Source: Acinetobacter sp. WCHA55 (GTDB lineage Bacteria > Pseudomonadota > Gammaproteobacteria > Pseudomonadales > Moraxellaceae). From it: DNA of 64,000 nucleotides. The position numbers and the translations under genes are program-made. Location: contig NZ_CP032286.1 of assembly GCF_002165305.2 (NCBI RefSeq), positions 620,001 to 684,000 on the forward strand. The letters are read 5' to 3'. The notes beneath the pieces are model-generated. The model ran no database searches, was not told where the DNA came from, and saw nothing but the letters and a program-made list of their open reading frames with translations. Position 1 is the first letter of the stretch; each line of letters starts with the position of its first letter. This document shows positions 35,744 to 45,758 of the stretch, piece by piece.

Positions 35744-35769
35744 AAAAAACAGCCCGAAGGCTGTTTTTT
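35744..35769 (-). terminator. Terminator after the LysP-like permease gene
   Basis: Stem AAAAAACAGCC/GGCTGTTTTTT around a CGAA loop, 15 bases past the stop codon and read leftwards. Confidence 0.9.
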
Positions 35770-35783
35770 ATTATGAATGAATT

Positions 35784-37250
35784 TTATTCGCGATCAGGAT
35801 TCATTGGACTGACATCCATTTCTTGGTAAGAAACCAGTTTGGTTTTGTATTTCCATTTATAGCCTAGCCAAATCGCTAAGAATAAGAAAATACCAATATA
35901 AGTCGATAAAACAGAGAGCCATTCGCCATCAAGTACCGCTTGGTAGTTTTGACCTAAAACAACAATGGCACACAGGATAAAGGCAAACCAAGGGGCAAAG
36001 GGGAAGAATTTTGCACGATAAGCTAAGTCTTCAACCTTGTGCCCTTGGGTAACATAGCCTTTACGGAAACGATAGTGTGAAACAGCAATCCCTAACCAAA
36101 CAATAAAGCCACACATGCCCGACATGTTGAGCAGCCAATTAAAGACCTGTTCTTCGCCAATGAAAGTAGTTAAGAAGCAGAGTGCAGCAATTGCAGTTGT
36201 TGCATAAAGTGCATTCATGGGTACGCCGCGTGGGTCTAATTTGGCAAACACTTTAGGTGCACTACCATTTTGAGCCATATCGAACAGCATTCGCGTCGAT
36301 GAATACATCCCTGAGTTACCAGCCGAAAGAATCGCAGTTAAAATCACGGCATTCATTACGCTGGCAGCAAAGGCAAAACCTGCTTTTTCATAGAGTAGGG
36401 TAAATGGAGAGAGTGCAATATTCTCTGATGAAGCTGCTTGTAACAGAAGTGGATCATCATATGAAATGAGCGTGCCGATAATGAAAATACACACCACATA
36501 AAACAGTAGAATGCGCCAAAAAATCTGTTTGATAGCAATCGGAATAGTCTTTTGTGGATCTTTCGACTCACCAGCGGCAACGCCAACCATTTCGGTACCC
36601 TGAAACGAGAACCCTGCAATCATCGCCACACCAATCAGTGCAGATAAGCCACCAACAAAGGGTGCTTCACCTTTAGTCCAGTTGGCAAAAGGTGCGACAC
36701 CTGGCGTCATCATGATTTTACCAATCATGAAAATACCAATGATGATAAACACAATGATGGCAAGGACTTTAACCAAGGAGAAGAAGAATTCACTTTCACC
36801 AAAGCCTTTGACTGTCAGTGCATTGATCCCAAAGACAACGGCCAGGAAGAGAGCACTCCAGTAGAAACCGGGTAGGTCGGGAAACCAGAATTTCATAATG
36901 AATTGGACTGCAACCAATTCAAATGCAACCGTAATGGCCCAGTTATACCAATAGTTCCAGCCAAGGGCGAAACCAAAACCGCCTTCAACATACTTGGTAC
37001 CATAGGTGAAAAATGCACCGGATGTTGGGTTATGTGTTGCCAACTCACCCAGACTGGTCATGAGAAAGTAAATCATCACACCAATTAAGCAGTAAGCCAA
37101 TAACGCCCCGCCAGGGCCAGCATTTGCAATGGTTGCACCTGAGGCAAGGAATAAACCTGTACCAATTGAACCACCAATGGCGATCATATTCAGATGGCGA
37201 GCTCCAAGCTTTCGCTTGAGTTGAGCTGGTTGAGTCGTTTCGCTCATCAT
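35784..37250 (-). CDS. Amino acid permease, LysP-like
   Basis: A 488-residue APC-superfamily permease with twelve predicted helices. The N-terminal ARHLNMIAIGGSIGTGLFLASGA block, GPGGALLAYCLIG, MTSLGELATHNPTSG and EGGFGFALGWNYWYNW segments follow E. coli LysP closely, and the length is almost the same (LysP 489). Lysine:proton symport is therefore the best guess, although aromatic or other amino-acid permeases share parts of this. Its start lies 6 bases after the rsmC stop codon with AAGGAAC as ribosome site, so it can be cotranscribed with rsmC. Confidence 0.87.
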   Translation of the reverse strand: MMSETTQPAQLKRKLGARHLNMIAIGGSIGTGLFLASGATIANAGPGGALLAYCLIGVMIYFLMTSLGELATHNPTSGAFFTYGTKYVEGGFGFALGWNYWYNWAITVAFELVAVQFIMKFWFPDLPGFYWSALFLAVVFGINALTVKGFGESEFFFSLVKVLAIIVFIIIGIFMIGKIMMTPGVAPFANWTKGEAPFVGGLSALIGVAMIAGFSFQGTEMVGVAAGESKDPQKTIPIAIKQIFWRILLFYVVCIFIIGTLISYDDPLLLQAASSENIALSPFTLLYEKAGFAFAASVMNAVILTAILSAGNSGMYSSTRMLFDMAQNGSAPKVFAKLDPRGVPMNALYATTAIAALCFLTTFIGEEQVFNWLLNMSGMCGFIVWLGIAVSHYRFRKGYVTQGHKVEDLAYRAKFFPFAPWFAFILCAIVVLGQNYQAVLDGEWLSVLSTYIGIFLFLAIWLGYKWKYKTKLVSYQEMDVSPMNPDRE

Positions 37251-37256
37251 TGTTCC

Positions 37257-38282
37257 TTAAGATTTCTTTTGTGTGCTGGCAAACAGCACTTTAAAGCCTT
37301 GTTGATCGGCTTTGGTTGTACATTGGCCAAAACTTTGCTCAATTAATAATGGATAATTTAGAAAGCGGTTGGCAACAATCCACAACTCGCCATCCGATTT
37401 GAGATGGCGACGGGATGTTTTGCATAAATTTTCGCTGGCATTGTAATCTGTATGAATGCCTTGATGGAATGGGGGATTGCTGACGATTGCGTGTAAGAAT
37501 AGTGGTGCATCCTCAATTCCGTGTACTGCTTTAATCTCAAGTTGTTCTGGTAGAAGGTTATTTTTCTCAAAAGTCATTTTTGTTGAAGCCAGTGCAAAGG
37601 CATCGACATCCAGCGCAAAAATGCGATTTTTCGGATTTAACTTGGCTAAATAAGCGCTGATCACACCTGCACCACAGCCAAAGTCTGCAATTTTTCCAGA
37701 AGTGACGTGTGAAAGGTGAGGCAATAGCACGGCTGTACCCACATCTAGACGGTTTTGACTAAACACACCCGGTAATGCGCAAATCTGTAATTCACCTTTT
37801 GGGGTTGGAACAGTGTAGTGTTGTGCCCAATCAGCCAATGGTTTTGCGGTTACGGTTTTTTCGGTGACCAATTGCCACATTTGACAATGTCGAGCGCTGT
37901 CTAACTTGAGGGTTTTACCAAAAGGTTGTAGCTGTTTAGACGCGCGCTCTACACCACCTTTCTTTTCACCAACTAAAAAGATTGATGCGCCTACTGCCAA
38001 ACGACTGACCAGCTGGTGTAGGACATAATTGAGCAGTTCTTTTGACTTTGGAACAAATACGATGGCTTGATCAAAAGCAATTTCAGGCAAATCTGTACCA
38101 AAATGCACATCACTTTGTTGGTTTTGGAAATATTGTAATTCGTTAAAATTCCATGTCCAAAAATGCGGTTCTACACTACCAATTAGCTGTGTATTTAATT
38201 CGTCACACGGTGCATTGACCAGTAAAACTGAACCAGAGAGAAATTCCTGCTGGCGAAGAACAACTTCACTTCGTGGATCCAT
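37257..38282 (-). CDS. rsmC: 16S rRNA (guanine-1207-N2)-methyltransferase RsmC
   Basis: Methylates G1207 of 16S rRNA in the assembled 30S subunit. The 341-residue product has a degenerate N-terminal methyltransferase-like half and an active C-terminal half with [14 protein letters not shown] (SAM motif I) and the catalytic [10 protein letters not shown]. The NPPFH form is shared by RsmC and RlmG. Length near 340 and the two-domain plan favour RsmC. It precedes the permease gene by 6 bases and lies behind the nucleobase permease gene, both on the same strand. Confidence 0.87.
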   Translation of the reverse strand: MDPRSEVVLRQQEFLSGSVLLVNAPCDELNTQLIGSVEPHFWTWNFNELQYFQNQQSDVHFGTDLPEIAFDQAIVFVPKSKELLNYVLHQLVSRLAVGASIFLVGEKKGGVERASKQLQPFGKTLKLDSARHCQMWQLVTEKTVTAKPLADWAQHYTVPTPKGELQICALPGVFSQNRLDVGTAVLLPHLSHVTSGKIADFGCGAGVISAYLAKLNPKNRIFALDVDAFALASTKMTFEKNNLLPEQLEIKAVHGIEDAPLFLHAIVSNPPFHQGIHTDYNASENLCKTSRRHLKSDGELWIVANRFLNYPLLIEQSFGQCTTKADQQGFKVLFASTQKKS

Positions 38283-38349
38283 TTTATATACTCCATTGTA
38301 AAAACGATGCCCAGACAGTGCTGGGCAAAGTGCATACTGAAATGAACAA

Positions 38350-39720
38350 TTATTTCTTCGTTTCAGGAAGAATAATATTTAATAACAAGGCTGCAATACC
38401 ACCTGTAGCAACACCTGAACTGAAGATGTTACGGAATAATTCAGGTAAGTGTTCCAAAATTTGTGGAACTTGTGCAACACCCAAGCCGAGTGCCAATGAA
38501 ATGGCAATAATCAGTAGTGCACGGCGGTCAAGATGAATACCTGACAGAATGTTAATCCCAGAAGCTGCTACAGCTCCAAACATCACCATCACAGCACCAC
38601 CTAAAACAGCTTGAGGGACCGCCTGAATCACACCTGCAACAGCAGGGAGTAAACCTAGAATCACCAATAACGCAGCAATCCAAATGCCGACATAACGGCT
38701 CGCAACGCCAGTGAGTTGAATTACACCATTGTTTTGCGCAAAGACCGAGCTAGGGAAGGTGTTGAAAATACCTGCAAGGAAAGAGTTTGCACCATTCACC
38801 AAGACCCCACCTTTAATACGCTCCATCCATGTAGCACCATCCACAGGCTGGTTCGAGAGTTTAGAGGTTGCCGTAATATCACCAATTGCTTCTAAAGACG
38901 TCACTAAATAGATGAAGGCCATTGGAATAAACAAACTCCAAGAGAAGCTGAGTCCAAAGTGCATTGGGGTTGGAATTTGAATTAAAGGTGCATCCTGAAG
39001 ACCTGAAAAGTCGAGATGCCCCATAAACCCTGCCAACACATAACCGACAATCAGTGCGATTAAAATAGCCGAGCTTTTCACCCAAGTAATACGAATGCGG
39101 TTCAATATAATAATCAGTGCCAATACTGTACACGACATGATGAGATTGTCGGCATTGGCAAAGGTATTATTTGACATGGCTTGATAGCCACCACCCATGC
39201 TGATCAGACCTTCTTTAATAAGAGTCAAACCAATCAATAACACCACGATGCCTGTTACCAATGGGGTAATGAGCATTTTCACCCAAGGCAGAATGCGTGA
39301 AACACCCATTTCAATAAATGAACCTGCGATTACCACACCAAAAATGGCAGCCATGACGGATTCTACAGGAGTACCTGCAGCAACCATGGCAGAGCCAATT
39401 CCAATAATCGGGCCAATAAAGTTAAAACTGGTACCCTGAACAATCAATAAGCCAGCGCCAAAAGGTCCAACTTTTTTACATTGTAAAAAGGTTGCAATCC
39501 CTGAGATGACCAAAGACATGGATAAAATCATGTTGGTGTCTTCTTTCGACACACCAAGCGCTAGGCAGATAAGTAAGCCTGGAGTAACAATTGGGACAAT
39601 AATTGCAAGGAGATGTTGAAAGGCAGCAAGAAAAGCAATGATTGGGCGAGGGCGGTCGTTTAAACCATAGACCAAATCGAGTTGGTCTGTTTGATTGGGA
39701 GAGAGATTTTGATCAGACAT
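38350..39720 (-). CDS. Nucleobase:cation symporter-2 (xanthine/urate permease type)
   Basis: A 456-residue NCS2 permease with about fourteen membrane segments. The N-terminal YGLNDRPRP and the family signature [14 protein letters not shown] (NAT motif, Q-N-x-G-x-x-x-x-T) are present. Within the family the [14 protein letters not shown] form is seen in xanthine and urate carriers (XanP, XanQ, UacT) more than in uracil carriers, so a purine substrate is likely. No purine-catabolic gene is near. The divergent neighbour is typA. Confidence 0.85.
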   Translation of the reverse strand: MSDQNLSPNQTDQLDLVYGLNDRPRPIIAFLAAFQHLLAIIVPIVTPGLLICLALGVSKEDTNMILSMSLVISGIATFLQCKKVGPFGAGLLIVQGTSFNFIGPIIGIGSAMVAAGTPVESVMAAIFGVVIAGSFIEMGVSRILPWVKMLITPLVTGIVVLLIGLTLIKEGLISMGGGYQAMSNNTFANADNLIMSCTVLALIIILNRIRITWVKSSAILIALIVGYVLAGFMGHLDFSGLQDAPLIQIPTPMHFGLSFSWSLFIPMAFIYLVTSLEAIGDITATSKLSNQPVDGATWMERIKGGVLVNGANSFLAGIFNTFPSSVFAQNNGVIQLTGVASRYVGIWIAALLVILGLLPAVAGVIQAVPQAVLGGAVMVMFGAVAASGINILSGIHLDRRALLIIAISLALGLGVAQVPQILEHLPELFRNIFSSGVATGGIAALLLNIILPETKK

Positions 39721-39853
39721 ATGTCAAAGGGTGTTAGCAAGGTGGCGCTATTCTAATCGCTTTACACAGCTTTACAAAATTAATTACACACCACTTATCA
39801 AAAAAAATGAGTCTGTCAATAAACTGTCACTACTAAATTCTATTATTTTTCTG

Positions 39854-39859
39854 TATAAT
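39854..39859 (+). promoter_or_regulatory. Putative -10 element of typA
   Basis: TATAAT preceded by TG, 32 bases before the typA ATG. A recognisable -35 at 17 bases is missing, so this may be a TG-supported promoter. Confidence 0.4.
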
Positions 39860-39891
39860 TTGCCCTCAAACTTTAGGCGTATCGAATTTAC

Positions 39892-41730
39892 ATGTCAGAT
39901 ATTAAAACTCTCCGCAACATTGCCATCATTGCGCACGTTGACCACGGTAAAACCACTCTAGTAGACAAACTTTTACAGCAATCAGGTGCACTTGGCGATC
40001 GTGCAGGCGAGATTGAGCGTGTCATGGATTCAGGCGCGATTGAAAGTGAACGTGGTATTACTATTCTTGCAAAAAACACTGCAATCAAATGGTTAGATGC
40101 ACGTACCAATACAGAATACCGTATTAACATCGTCGACACCCCAGGACACGCGGACTTCGGTGGTGAAGTTGAACGCGTAATGTCGATGGTTGACTGTGTA
40201 CTTCTTCTTGTTGACTCTCAAGAAGGCCCAATGCCACAAACTCGTTTCGTAACGCAAAAAGCGTTCGCACGTGGTTTGAAGCCAATCGTAATTATCAACA
40301 AAGTCGACAAGCCAAGCGCACGTCCAGATTGGGTTATTGACCAAGTATTTGATTTGTTTGATAACTTAGGTGGTTCTGACGAACAGTTAGACTTCCCAGT
40401 TGTTTACGCTTCAGGTCTTCGTGGTGTTGCTGGTCCATCTCCAGAAGAATTAGCGGAAGATATGACGCCGTTGTTCCAAACAATTGTAGACATTGTTGAA
40501 CCACCAGCAGTTGATGTTGATGGTCCATTCCAAATGCAGATTTCATCACTTGACTATAACAGCTTCGTTGGTGTTATCGGTGTTGGCCGTATTCAACGTG
40601 GTTCTGTAAAATTAAACACACCAGTAACTGTGATTGATAAAGACGGTAAGACACGTAACGGTCGTATCTTAAAAATCATGGGTTACCATGGTTTAGAACG
40701 TGTTGATGTTGAATCTGCTCAAGCAGGCGATATCGTATGTATCACAGGTATTGATGAACTTCATATTTCTGACACCATTTGTGATCCGAAAAATGTTGAA
40801 GCATTACCAGCCTTGTCTGTAGATGAACCTACAGTAACCATGACGTTCCAAGTAAACAACTCTCCGTTTGCTGGTAAAGAAGGTAAATTTGTTACTTCAC
40901 GTAATATCCGTGAACGTCTTGACCGTGAATTGATTCATAACGTAGCACTTCGTGTTGAAGATACTGATAGCCCTGATAGCTTTAAAGTATCTGGTCGTGG
41001 TGAACTTCACCTTTCAGTTCTTATTGAAAACATGCGTCGTGAAGGCTTCGAAATGGGCGTATCTCGTCCACAAGTAATCTTGAAAGAAGTTGATGGCGAA
41101 AAGCAAGAGCCATACGAAAACGTAACATTTGACGTTGAAGAACAGCACCAAGGTTCTGTAATGGAACAAATGGGTCATCGTAAAGGCGAAATGACAAATA
41201 TGGAAGTTGACGGTAAAGGCCGTATCCGTATTGAAGCAACTGTTCCTTCACGTGGCTTAATTGGTTTCCGTTCAGAATTCTTGACTATGACTTCTGGTAC
41301 AGGAATCATGACTTCAAGCTTCTCACACTACGGTCCAATGAAACAAGGTACTGTTGCGAAACGTCAAAATGGTGTGTTGATTTCTATGGTTCAAGGTACT
41401 TGCCTTGGCTATGCATTGTTCACATTGCAAGACCGTGGTCGCCTATTTGCTAAACCTCAGTTAGAAGTTTACGAAGGTATGATCATTGGTATTAACTCTC
41501 GTTCAGATGACATGACAGTTAACCCAACTAAAGCAAAACAGTTAACTAACGTACGTGCTTCTGGTACTGATGATGCGTTGACTCTTGTTCCTGCGGTTGA
41601 ATACACGTTAGAACAAGCGCTTGAATTCATTGAAGATGATGAATTAGTTGAAGTAACACCTAAGTCAATCCGTATCCGTAAACGCTGGTTGACTGAAAAC
41701 GAACGTAAACGTAACCGTTCTGGTAAATAA
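39892..41730 (+). CDS. typA: Translational GTPase TypA/BipA
   Basis: Ribosome-binding GTPase that supports 50S assembly and growth at low temperature or under stress. The 612-residue product has the expected EF-G-like domain order: G domain with AHVDHGKTT (G1), RGITI (G2), DTPGH (G3), NKVD (G4), then beta-barrel domain, two alpha/beta domains and the BipA-specific C-terminal domain (RGLIGFRSEFLTMTSGTG region, tail LTENERKRNRSGK). The codons are strongly biased, as in ribosomal genes. Monocistronic between a divergent permease and a terminator. Confidence 0.97.
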   Translation: MSDIKTLRNIAIIAHVDHGKTTLVDKLLQQSGALGDRAGEIERVMDSGAIESERGITILAKNTAIKWLDARTNTEYRINIVDTPGHADFGGEVERVMSMVDCVLLLVDSQEGPMPQTRFVTQKAFARGLKPIVIINKVDKPSARPDWVIDQVFDLFDNLGGSDEQLDFPVVYASGLRGVAGPSPEELAEDMTPLFQTIVDIVEPPAVDVDGPFQMQISSLDYNSFVGVIGVGRIQRGSVKLNTPVTVIDKDGKTRNGRILKIMGYHGLERVDVESAQAGDIVCITGIDELHISDTICDPKNVEALPALSVDEPTVTMTFQVNNSPFAGKEGKFVTSRNIRERLDRELIHNVALRVEDTDSPDSFKVSGRGELHLSVLIENMRREGFEMGVSRPQVILKEVDGEKQEPYENVTFDVEEQHQGSVMEQMGHRKGEMTNMEVDGKGRIRIEATVPSRGLIGFRSEFLTMTSGTGIMTSSFSHYGPMKQGTVAKRQNGVLISMVQGTCLGYALFTLQDRGRLFAKPQLEVYEGMIIGINSRSDDMTVNPTKAKQLTNVRASGTDDALTLVPAVEYTLEQALEFIEDDELVEVTPKSIRIRKRWLTENERKRNRSGK

Positions 41731-41771
41731 GTTTTAAAAATGATGTTGCCCCATGCGGGGCAGCGACATTT

Positions 41772-41805
41772 AAAAATGCCATCAATTAATTGATGGCATT
41801 TTTTG
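41772..41805 (+). terminator. Terminator of typA
   Basis: Long stem AAAAATGCCATCAATT/AATTGATGGCATTTTT with T run, about 45 bases after the stop. A smaller GC hairpin (GCCCC/GGGGC at about 41748-41761) precedes it. Confidence 0.88.
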
Positions 41806-41930
41806 TTTGAAATTAGCAAACCATTATATAAAAGCAGATGATTTCCGAGTAAATTACGTGGAAATGAAGCTATAAAATTAATGTATACTTCGTCACATAA
41901 ATTAAAGTCAAAAAATAACTGGAGATTTAA

Positions 41931-42365
41931 ATGAGTATTATGCAAGAGTTCCGCGAATTTGCGGTAAAAGGTAATATGATCGACTTGGCTGTCGGTGTGA
42001 TTATTGGTGGGGCATTTGGTAAGATTGTTGATTCATTAGTGAAAGATATCATTATGCCATTGATTACTGTGATCACCGGTGGCGGTGTGGATTTCACACA
42101 AAAGTTCTTTGTTTTAGGTGATAACCCAAACAATTTACAGTCTTTAGATGAGTTAACCAAAGCAGGTGTAAATGTCCTGACCTATGGTAACTTCCTTACG
42201 ATTTTAATTAATTTCATCATTTTGGCATGGGTGGTGTTTTTAATGGTGAAAATGATCAATCGTATGCGCCGCAAACAAGAAGAAGCAGCGCCAGCACCAG
42301 CAGCAACGCCAGAAGATATTGAGCTGCTACGTGAAATTCGTGATGAATTGAAAAAACGTCAGTAA
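41931..42365 (+). CDS. mscL: Large-conductance mechanosensitive channel MscL
   Basis: Homopentameric inner-membrane channel that opens on hypo-osmotic shock. The 144-residue product starts [33 protein letters not shown], covering the amphipathic N-helix and the pore-lining first helix with its small-residue pattern. After the periplasmic loop comes the second helix, and then a charged C-terminal bundle ([17 protein letters not shown]). A GGAG site lies 8 bases before the ATG. Single gene with its own terminator. Confidence 0.97.
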   Translation: MSIMQEFREFAVKGNMIDLAVGVIIGGAFGKIVDSLVKDIIMPLITVITGGGVDFTQKFFVLGDNPNNLQSLDELTKAGVNVLTYGNFLTILINFIILAWVVFLMVKMINRMRRKQEEAAPAPAATPEDIELLREIRDELKKRQ

Positions 42366-42381
42366 TCGAATAAGTAAAAAT

Positions 42382-42408
42382 AAAACGGCACATTAAGTGC
42401 CGTTTTTT
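42382..42408 (+). terminator. Terminator of mscL
   Basis: Stem AAAACGGCAC/GTGCCGTTTT with a short loop and T6, about 20 bases after the stop codon. Confidence 0.9.
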
Positions 42409-42492
42409 ATATCTGTGTCTTATGCAAAGACTGGTTTTTATACAGTTTTGGTTTTATGATGCGCGCTGATTGAATAGCTGTGGTGATGTTGA

Positions 42493-42822
42493 ATGAACCA
42501 ATTATTTGTCTATGGGACACTTCGTCCGAATCATGAAAATGCCCACCTTTTAGAGCGTATAGGTGGGACATGGCAAAAAGGTTATGTGCATGGTGTGGTA
42601 CATATTTTGGATTGGGGGCCCGACAAAGGCTTATTCGCCATTGTTTTAGATCCGCAAGCAGCAGCGGTTGAAGGATATTTTTTTAGCAGTGAAAAATTGG
42701 CCGAACATTGGGATGCATTGGATGAATTTGAAGGGATGCAGTATCAACGGGTGAGGGTACAAGGGACGTTGGAATCTGGCGAACGCGTTGATGCTTGGAC
42801 ATATGAGATGAAAGAGGCTTAA
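42493..42822 (+). CDS. Gamma-glutamylcyclotransferase-like (AIG2) protein
   Basis: A 109-residue protein of the AIG2/GGCT fold. It has the substrate-loop opening LFVYGTLRPN, the YFFSSEKLAEHWDALDEFEG segment with the catalytic-type Glu in LDEFEG, and the DAWTYEM strand end. Family members cleave gamma-glutamyl amines or peptides to 5-oxoproline, but many bacterial ones are uncharacterised. It is convergent with the ppiC-like gene. No glutathione gene is adjacent. Confidence 0.83.
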   Translation: MNQLFVYGTLRPNHENAHLLERIGGTWQKGYVHGVVHILDWGPDKGLFAIVLDPQAAAVEGYFFSSEKLAEHWDALDEFEGMQYQRVRVQGTLESGERVDAWTYEMKEA

Positions 42823-42839
42823 TCAAATACAGTGTTCGC

Positions 42840-42863
42840 GATGTGTTTAGGCTTAAACACATC
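42840..42863. terminator. Perfect hairpin between convergent genes
   Basis: Ten-base arms GATGTGTTTA/TAAACACATC with a 4-base loop, between the AIG2-like gene and the parvulin gene. There is no T run, so termination by this hairpin alone is uncertain. Confidence 0.6.
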
Positions 42864-42880
42864 ACATACTGCGCCTCCTT

Positions 42881-43165
42881 TTAAAAATCCATACGGAATT
42901 TAATTTCTAATAAATGAAAACCAAATTGGCTCTTTATGGGGCCATGTAGTACTTTTTCAGCTGCACTAAAAACCAGTTTATCAATTACAGGCACCAATTG
43001 GCCTTTTTTGACTTCCCCCAGTTCACCACCGCGTTTAGCTGAGTTACAGGTGGAATATTGCTTGGCAATTTTGGCGAAATCGGCGCCATCGTGGATTTTC
43101 TTTTTCAGTTGTTCAGCGAGGTCTTTGTCTTTGACCAAAATATGACGAACAATAGCAGTTTTCAT
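42881..43165 (-). CDS. ppiC: Parvulin-type peptidyl-prolyl isomerase (PpiC-like)
   Basis: A 94-residue single rotamase domain, the size of E. coli PpiC (93 residues), with no signal peptide, so it acts in the cytoplasm. Key parvulin residues are seen: the N-terminal VRHILVKD His, FAKIAKQYSTC, GGELGEVKKGQLVP and the C-terminal FGFHLLEI with its His. The ATG overlaps the mutM stop codon (ATGA), showing translational coupling with the DNA repair gene upstream. The functional reason for the pairing is not evident. Confidence 0.92.
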   Translation of the reverse strand: MKTAIVRHILVKDKDLAEQLKKKIHDGADFAKIAKQYSTCNSAKRGGELGEVKKGQLVPVIDKLVFSAAEKVLHGPIKSQFGFHLLEIKFRMDF

Positions 43166-44016
43166 TTGGTTTTTCCTCGAGCTGTGGCTTTGGGCTTAGA
43201 TTGCACTTTTTTTAGTGGTTGGCATTCGGGACAAAACACAGAAGCACGCTGCCCCAGTTTAATGTTTTCAAGCGTGGTTTCGCAGTTCACACACATTTCT
43301 CCTGCTCGGCCATAAGCCAATAAGGTTTGTTGAAAGTAGCCATTTTCACCCATCGCATTGGAATAGTCTCGCAGGGTAGAACCACCTAAATCGATGGCCT
43401 GCTGCAAAATACGTTTAATCTCGACCACCAATTTCTCAATTTGGCTGAATGTTAAACTAGACGCCACTTGCGCAGGGTGTATGCCCAAATTAAACAAACT
43501 CTCTGTGGCATAGATATTTCCGACACCAACCACCACATGATTATCCATGATTGCAACTTTTATGCCGACCTGTTTGTTTTTCAACTTTTGACTTAAATAT
43601 TCAGCGTTAAAATCATCACTCAGTGGTTCAGGTCCAAGGGTATCGATTAGCTTGGTTTGCGAATATTCATCCAACCATAAAATACAGCCGAAGCGGCGCG
43701 GATCATGGTAGCGTAGCTCGACATCTTCAAAACGAATAATCAAATGATCGTGTTTACGCAGGGTTTCACCCACCTCACAAATACGGAAACTCCCTGACAT
43801 GCCCAAATGCCAAAGCATAGTGTCTTGTTCAAAAACGGCCAAAATGTATTTAGAGCGTCGTTTGAGTTGAATTAAACGCTGCCCTACCAGTTTGTTGAGA
43901 TCTGTGGGAATCGGCCAGCGCAGGCTCGACTGGCGAATTTCAATACTATGTACTTGTTGATCTAATAGCGGCGTTAAACTGGCTTTGGTGGTTTCAACTT
44001 CTGGTAATTCTGGCAT
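43162..44016 (-). CDS. mutM: Formamidopyrimidine-DNA glycosylase MutM (Fpg)
   Basis: Removes 8-oxoguanine and formamidopyrimidines and nicks the abasic strand. The 284-residue product begins MPELPEVET, where the Pro becomes the N-terminal nucleophile after Met removal. It carries the H2TH region (VGVGNIYATESLF) and ends with a zinc finger (CVNC...CPEC). After the finger there is a basic Lys/Arg-rich tail, slightly longer than usual. Overlaps the ppiC-like gene by four bases. Oxidative-damage role is established for the family. Confidence 0.96.
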   Translation of the reverse strand: MPELPEVETTKASLTPLLDQQVHSIEIRQSSLRWPIPTDLNKLVGQRLIQLKRRSKYILAVFEQDTMLWHLGMSGSFRICEVGETLRKHDHLIIRFEDVELRYHDPRRFGCILWLDEYSQTKLIDTLGPEPLSDDFNAEYLSQKLKNKQVGIKVAIMDNHVVVGVGNIYATESLFNLGIHPAQVASSLTFSQIEKLVVEIKRILQQAIDLGGSTLRDYSNAMGENGYFQQTLLAYGRAGEMCVNCETTLENIKLGQRASVFCPECQPLKKVQSKPKATARGKTK

Positions 44017-44369
44017 GGCAACATGAGCTGATAAAACTTGAGGCTAATATTGCGGTGTAAACGCAAGATTGCAAGTGATTTCAACGAGAGGCTTATCTTT
44101 AGTGCATTTGTACCAAGCTAAAGTGAGGGATTGTGTATTGTGATCAGGAATAATCATCCTCAAATTGCGTTCTCGAATCGTGTGAAAACTGGCATGAATC
44201 ACCCAAATCCAATCTTCTGTTTATAGTTGTAGGCGATATTGATAACTTTTTTTTGACTTAATGATAAAAATTTTGATGAGATCTTTGTTTAAAAATTATG
44301 TACTTTTCATTAAATTTTTCATTTAAATAAAATGAATTATTCTTCATTTTAATTTGGGGCTTAGGTTTT
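44017..44369. other. Intergenic region upstream of the second OprB porin
   Basis: About 350 bases between divergent genes with no supported frame. Just before the porin start lies a small hairpin (AAAATGAA at 44329-44336 and TTCATTTT at 44343-44350) that could affect translation. The rest is increasingly AT-rich towards the porin gene. Confidence 0.4.
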
Positions 44370-45650
44370 ATGCGACAGTTTTCTTTCTCCTTATTTGCAA
44401 CAGCAATGTGTGCTTGGGCGACAGTGAGTCATGCGGAGCAGATGTTGGATGTACATGGCCAGTATTTGTTTGGTGACTGGGAGGGAAAACGAACTGAATT
44501 GGCGCAAAAAGGCATTAAGTTTGAAGCCAATGCTTTAACAGATACCAACTATTTGGCGGATGGCGGTCATAATGCCGGTGCAAGTCCAAATACCGCTTCA
44601 CAGTTCTGGCTAGGCACACAATTTGATTTAGAGAAGCTAGCGGGCTGGGAAGGGGTCACTGTTCGTTTTGTTGCGACTGCGCGTCAAGGACAAAGTACCT
44701 CTATTCGCGATTTGCAGGATCCTTCTGCACCGCAATTAGCCAATGTACAAGCCACTTATGGCCGTGGCAACCAAGACAGCCGTTTGTCAGAGCTTTCGAT
44801 TGAAAAGCGTTTTAAAGAAAAAGGGCTCAGTGTCAAAGTTGGGCGACTGGGTTTGGGGGCTGATTTTGATGTGATGGCGTGTGATTTTGTCAGTAATGCC
44901 TTTTGTGCCGCGCAAATGGGAAAATGGCAGGGCAATATCTGGATGAATACGCCAGTTTCACAATGGGGCGGTCGTATTAAGTACCAAGTGATTCCTGAAG
45001 TAGCAACGCAAATAGGGGTGTACGAATTCAATCCAGATAATGGTAATGGTAAAGCTGAAGGGCAAGGTTGGAGCTTAGACACAGAACATGCTGATGGTGT
45101 AACTATTCCAGTAGAAGTGATTTGGACACCGAAGACGCTGTTCAATGGTTTGGCGGGGAGCTATCGGGTCGGTGGGATCTATAACACAGCAGATGACCCA
45201 AACAATCAATATGATGTGGCTTATGGCAAAGGGGTGGTTGGCGAAGATCGGACGTTTGCAGGTTGGATTGCCATCGAACAGCAACTGACTTCAACGGGTG
45301 CAGAGCGCCAAGGTTTACATGGTTTTGCCAACTTTACATGGCATGATCGCATCACCAATAAAGTAGATAACTCACAACAAGTAGGGCTTAAATATATTGG
45401 CGTATTTGACCAGCATCCGACGGATATTTTAGGTTTGGGAGTGAATCGTGTACACCTGAATGAGCGATTCACTGCGGGTAAGGCACAGTATGATGCAAGC
45501 GCGGAATACAATATTGAACTGAACTATAGCTATAACGCTACGCCATGGTTAATGCTGCGTCCCAACATCCAATATGTGATCAACTCAGGTTCAAGCCATG
45601 TGGTGGATAATGCTTTGGTTTTGGGGCTAGGCAGCCGCATTATTTTCTAA
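44370..45650 (+). CDS. Second OprB-type carbohydrate porin
   Basis: A 426-residue paralogue of the porin at 24632-25909 with the same layout. The signal peptide runs to about residue 22 (ATVSHA). Then come the signature QYLFGDWEGKRTELAQKGI, the central KVGRLGLGADFD and NTPVSQWGGRIKY blocks shared with the first copy, and a terminal Phe (GSRIIF). The pair diverged enough that recent duplication is unlikely. No sugar kinase, dehydrogenase or ABC transporter is near it, so its substrate is open. Confidence 0.87.
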   Translation: MRQFSFSLFATAMCAWATVSHAEQMLDVHGQYLFGDWEGKRTELAQKGIKFEANALTDTNYLADGGHNAGASPNTASQFWLGTQFDLEKLAGWEGVTVRFVATARQGQSTSIRDLQDPSAPQLANVQATYGRGNQDSRLSELSIEKRFKEKGLSVKVGRLGLGADFDVMACDFVSNAFCAAQMGKWQGNIWMNTPVSQWGGRIKYQVIPEVATQIGVYEFNPDNGNGKAEGQGWSLDTEHADGVTIPVEVIWTPKTLFNGLAGSYRVGGIYNTADDPNNQYDVAYGKGVVGEDRTFAGWIAIEQQLTSTGAERQGLHGFANFTWHDRITNKVDNSQQVGLKYIGVFDQHPTDILGLGVNRVHLNERFTAGKAQYDASAEYNIELNYSYNATPWLMLRPNIQYVINSGSSHVVDNALVLGLGSRIIF

Positions 45651-45662
45651 ATCGATGGCAAT

Positions 45663-45698
45663 AAAAGTGCAAAGGTCTGACAGTAGGTTTGCACTTTT
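45663..45698 (+). terminator. Hairpin after the second porin gene
   Basis: Eleven-base perfect arms AAAAGTGCAAA/TTTGCACTTTT with a 14-base loop, 13 bases past the stop. The T run is only part of the arm, so termination is likely but weaker. Confidence 0.65.
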
Positions 45699-45758
45699 AG
45701 CGTTGAATGTAAGGCATTTTATTTGTTATAGATGATAGTGAGTACAGGGAGAGCTGTG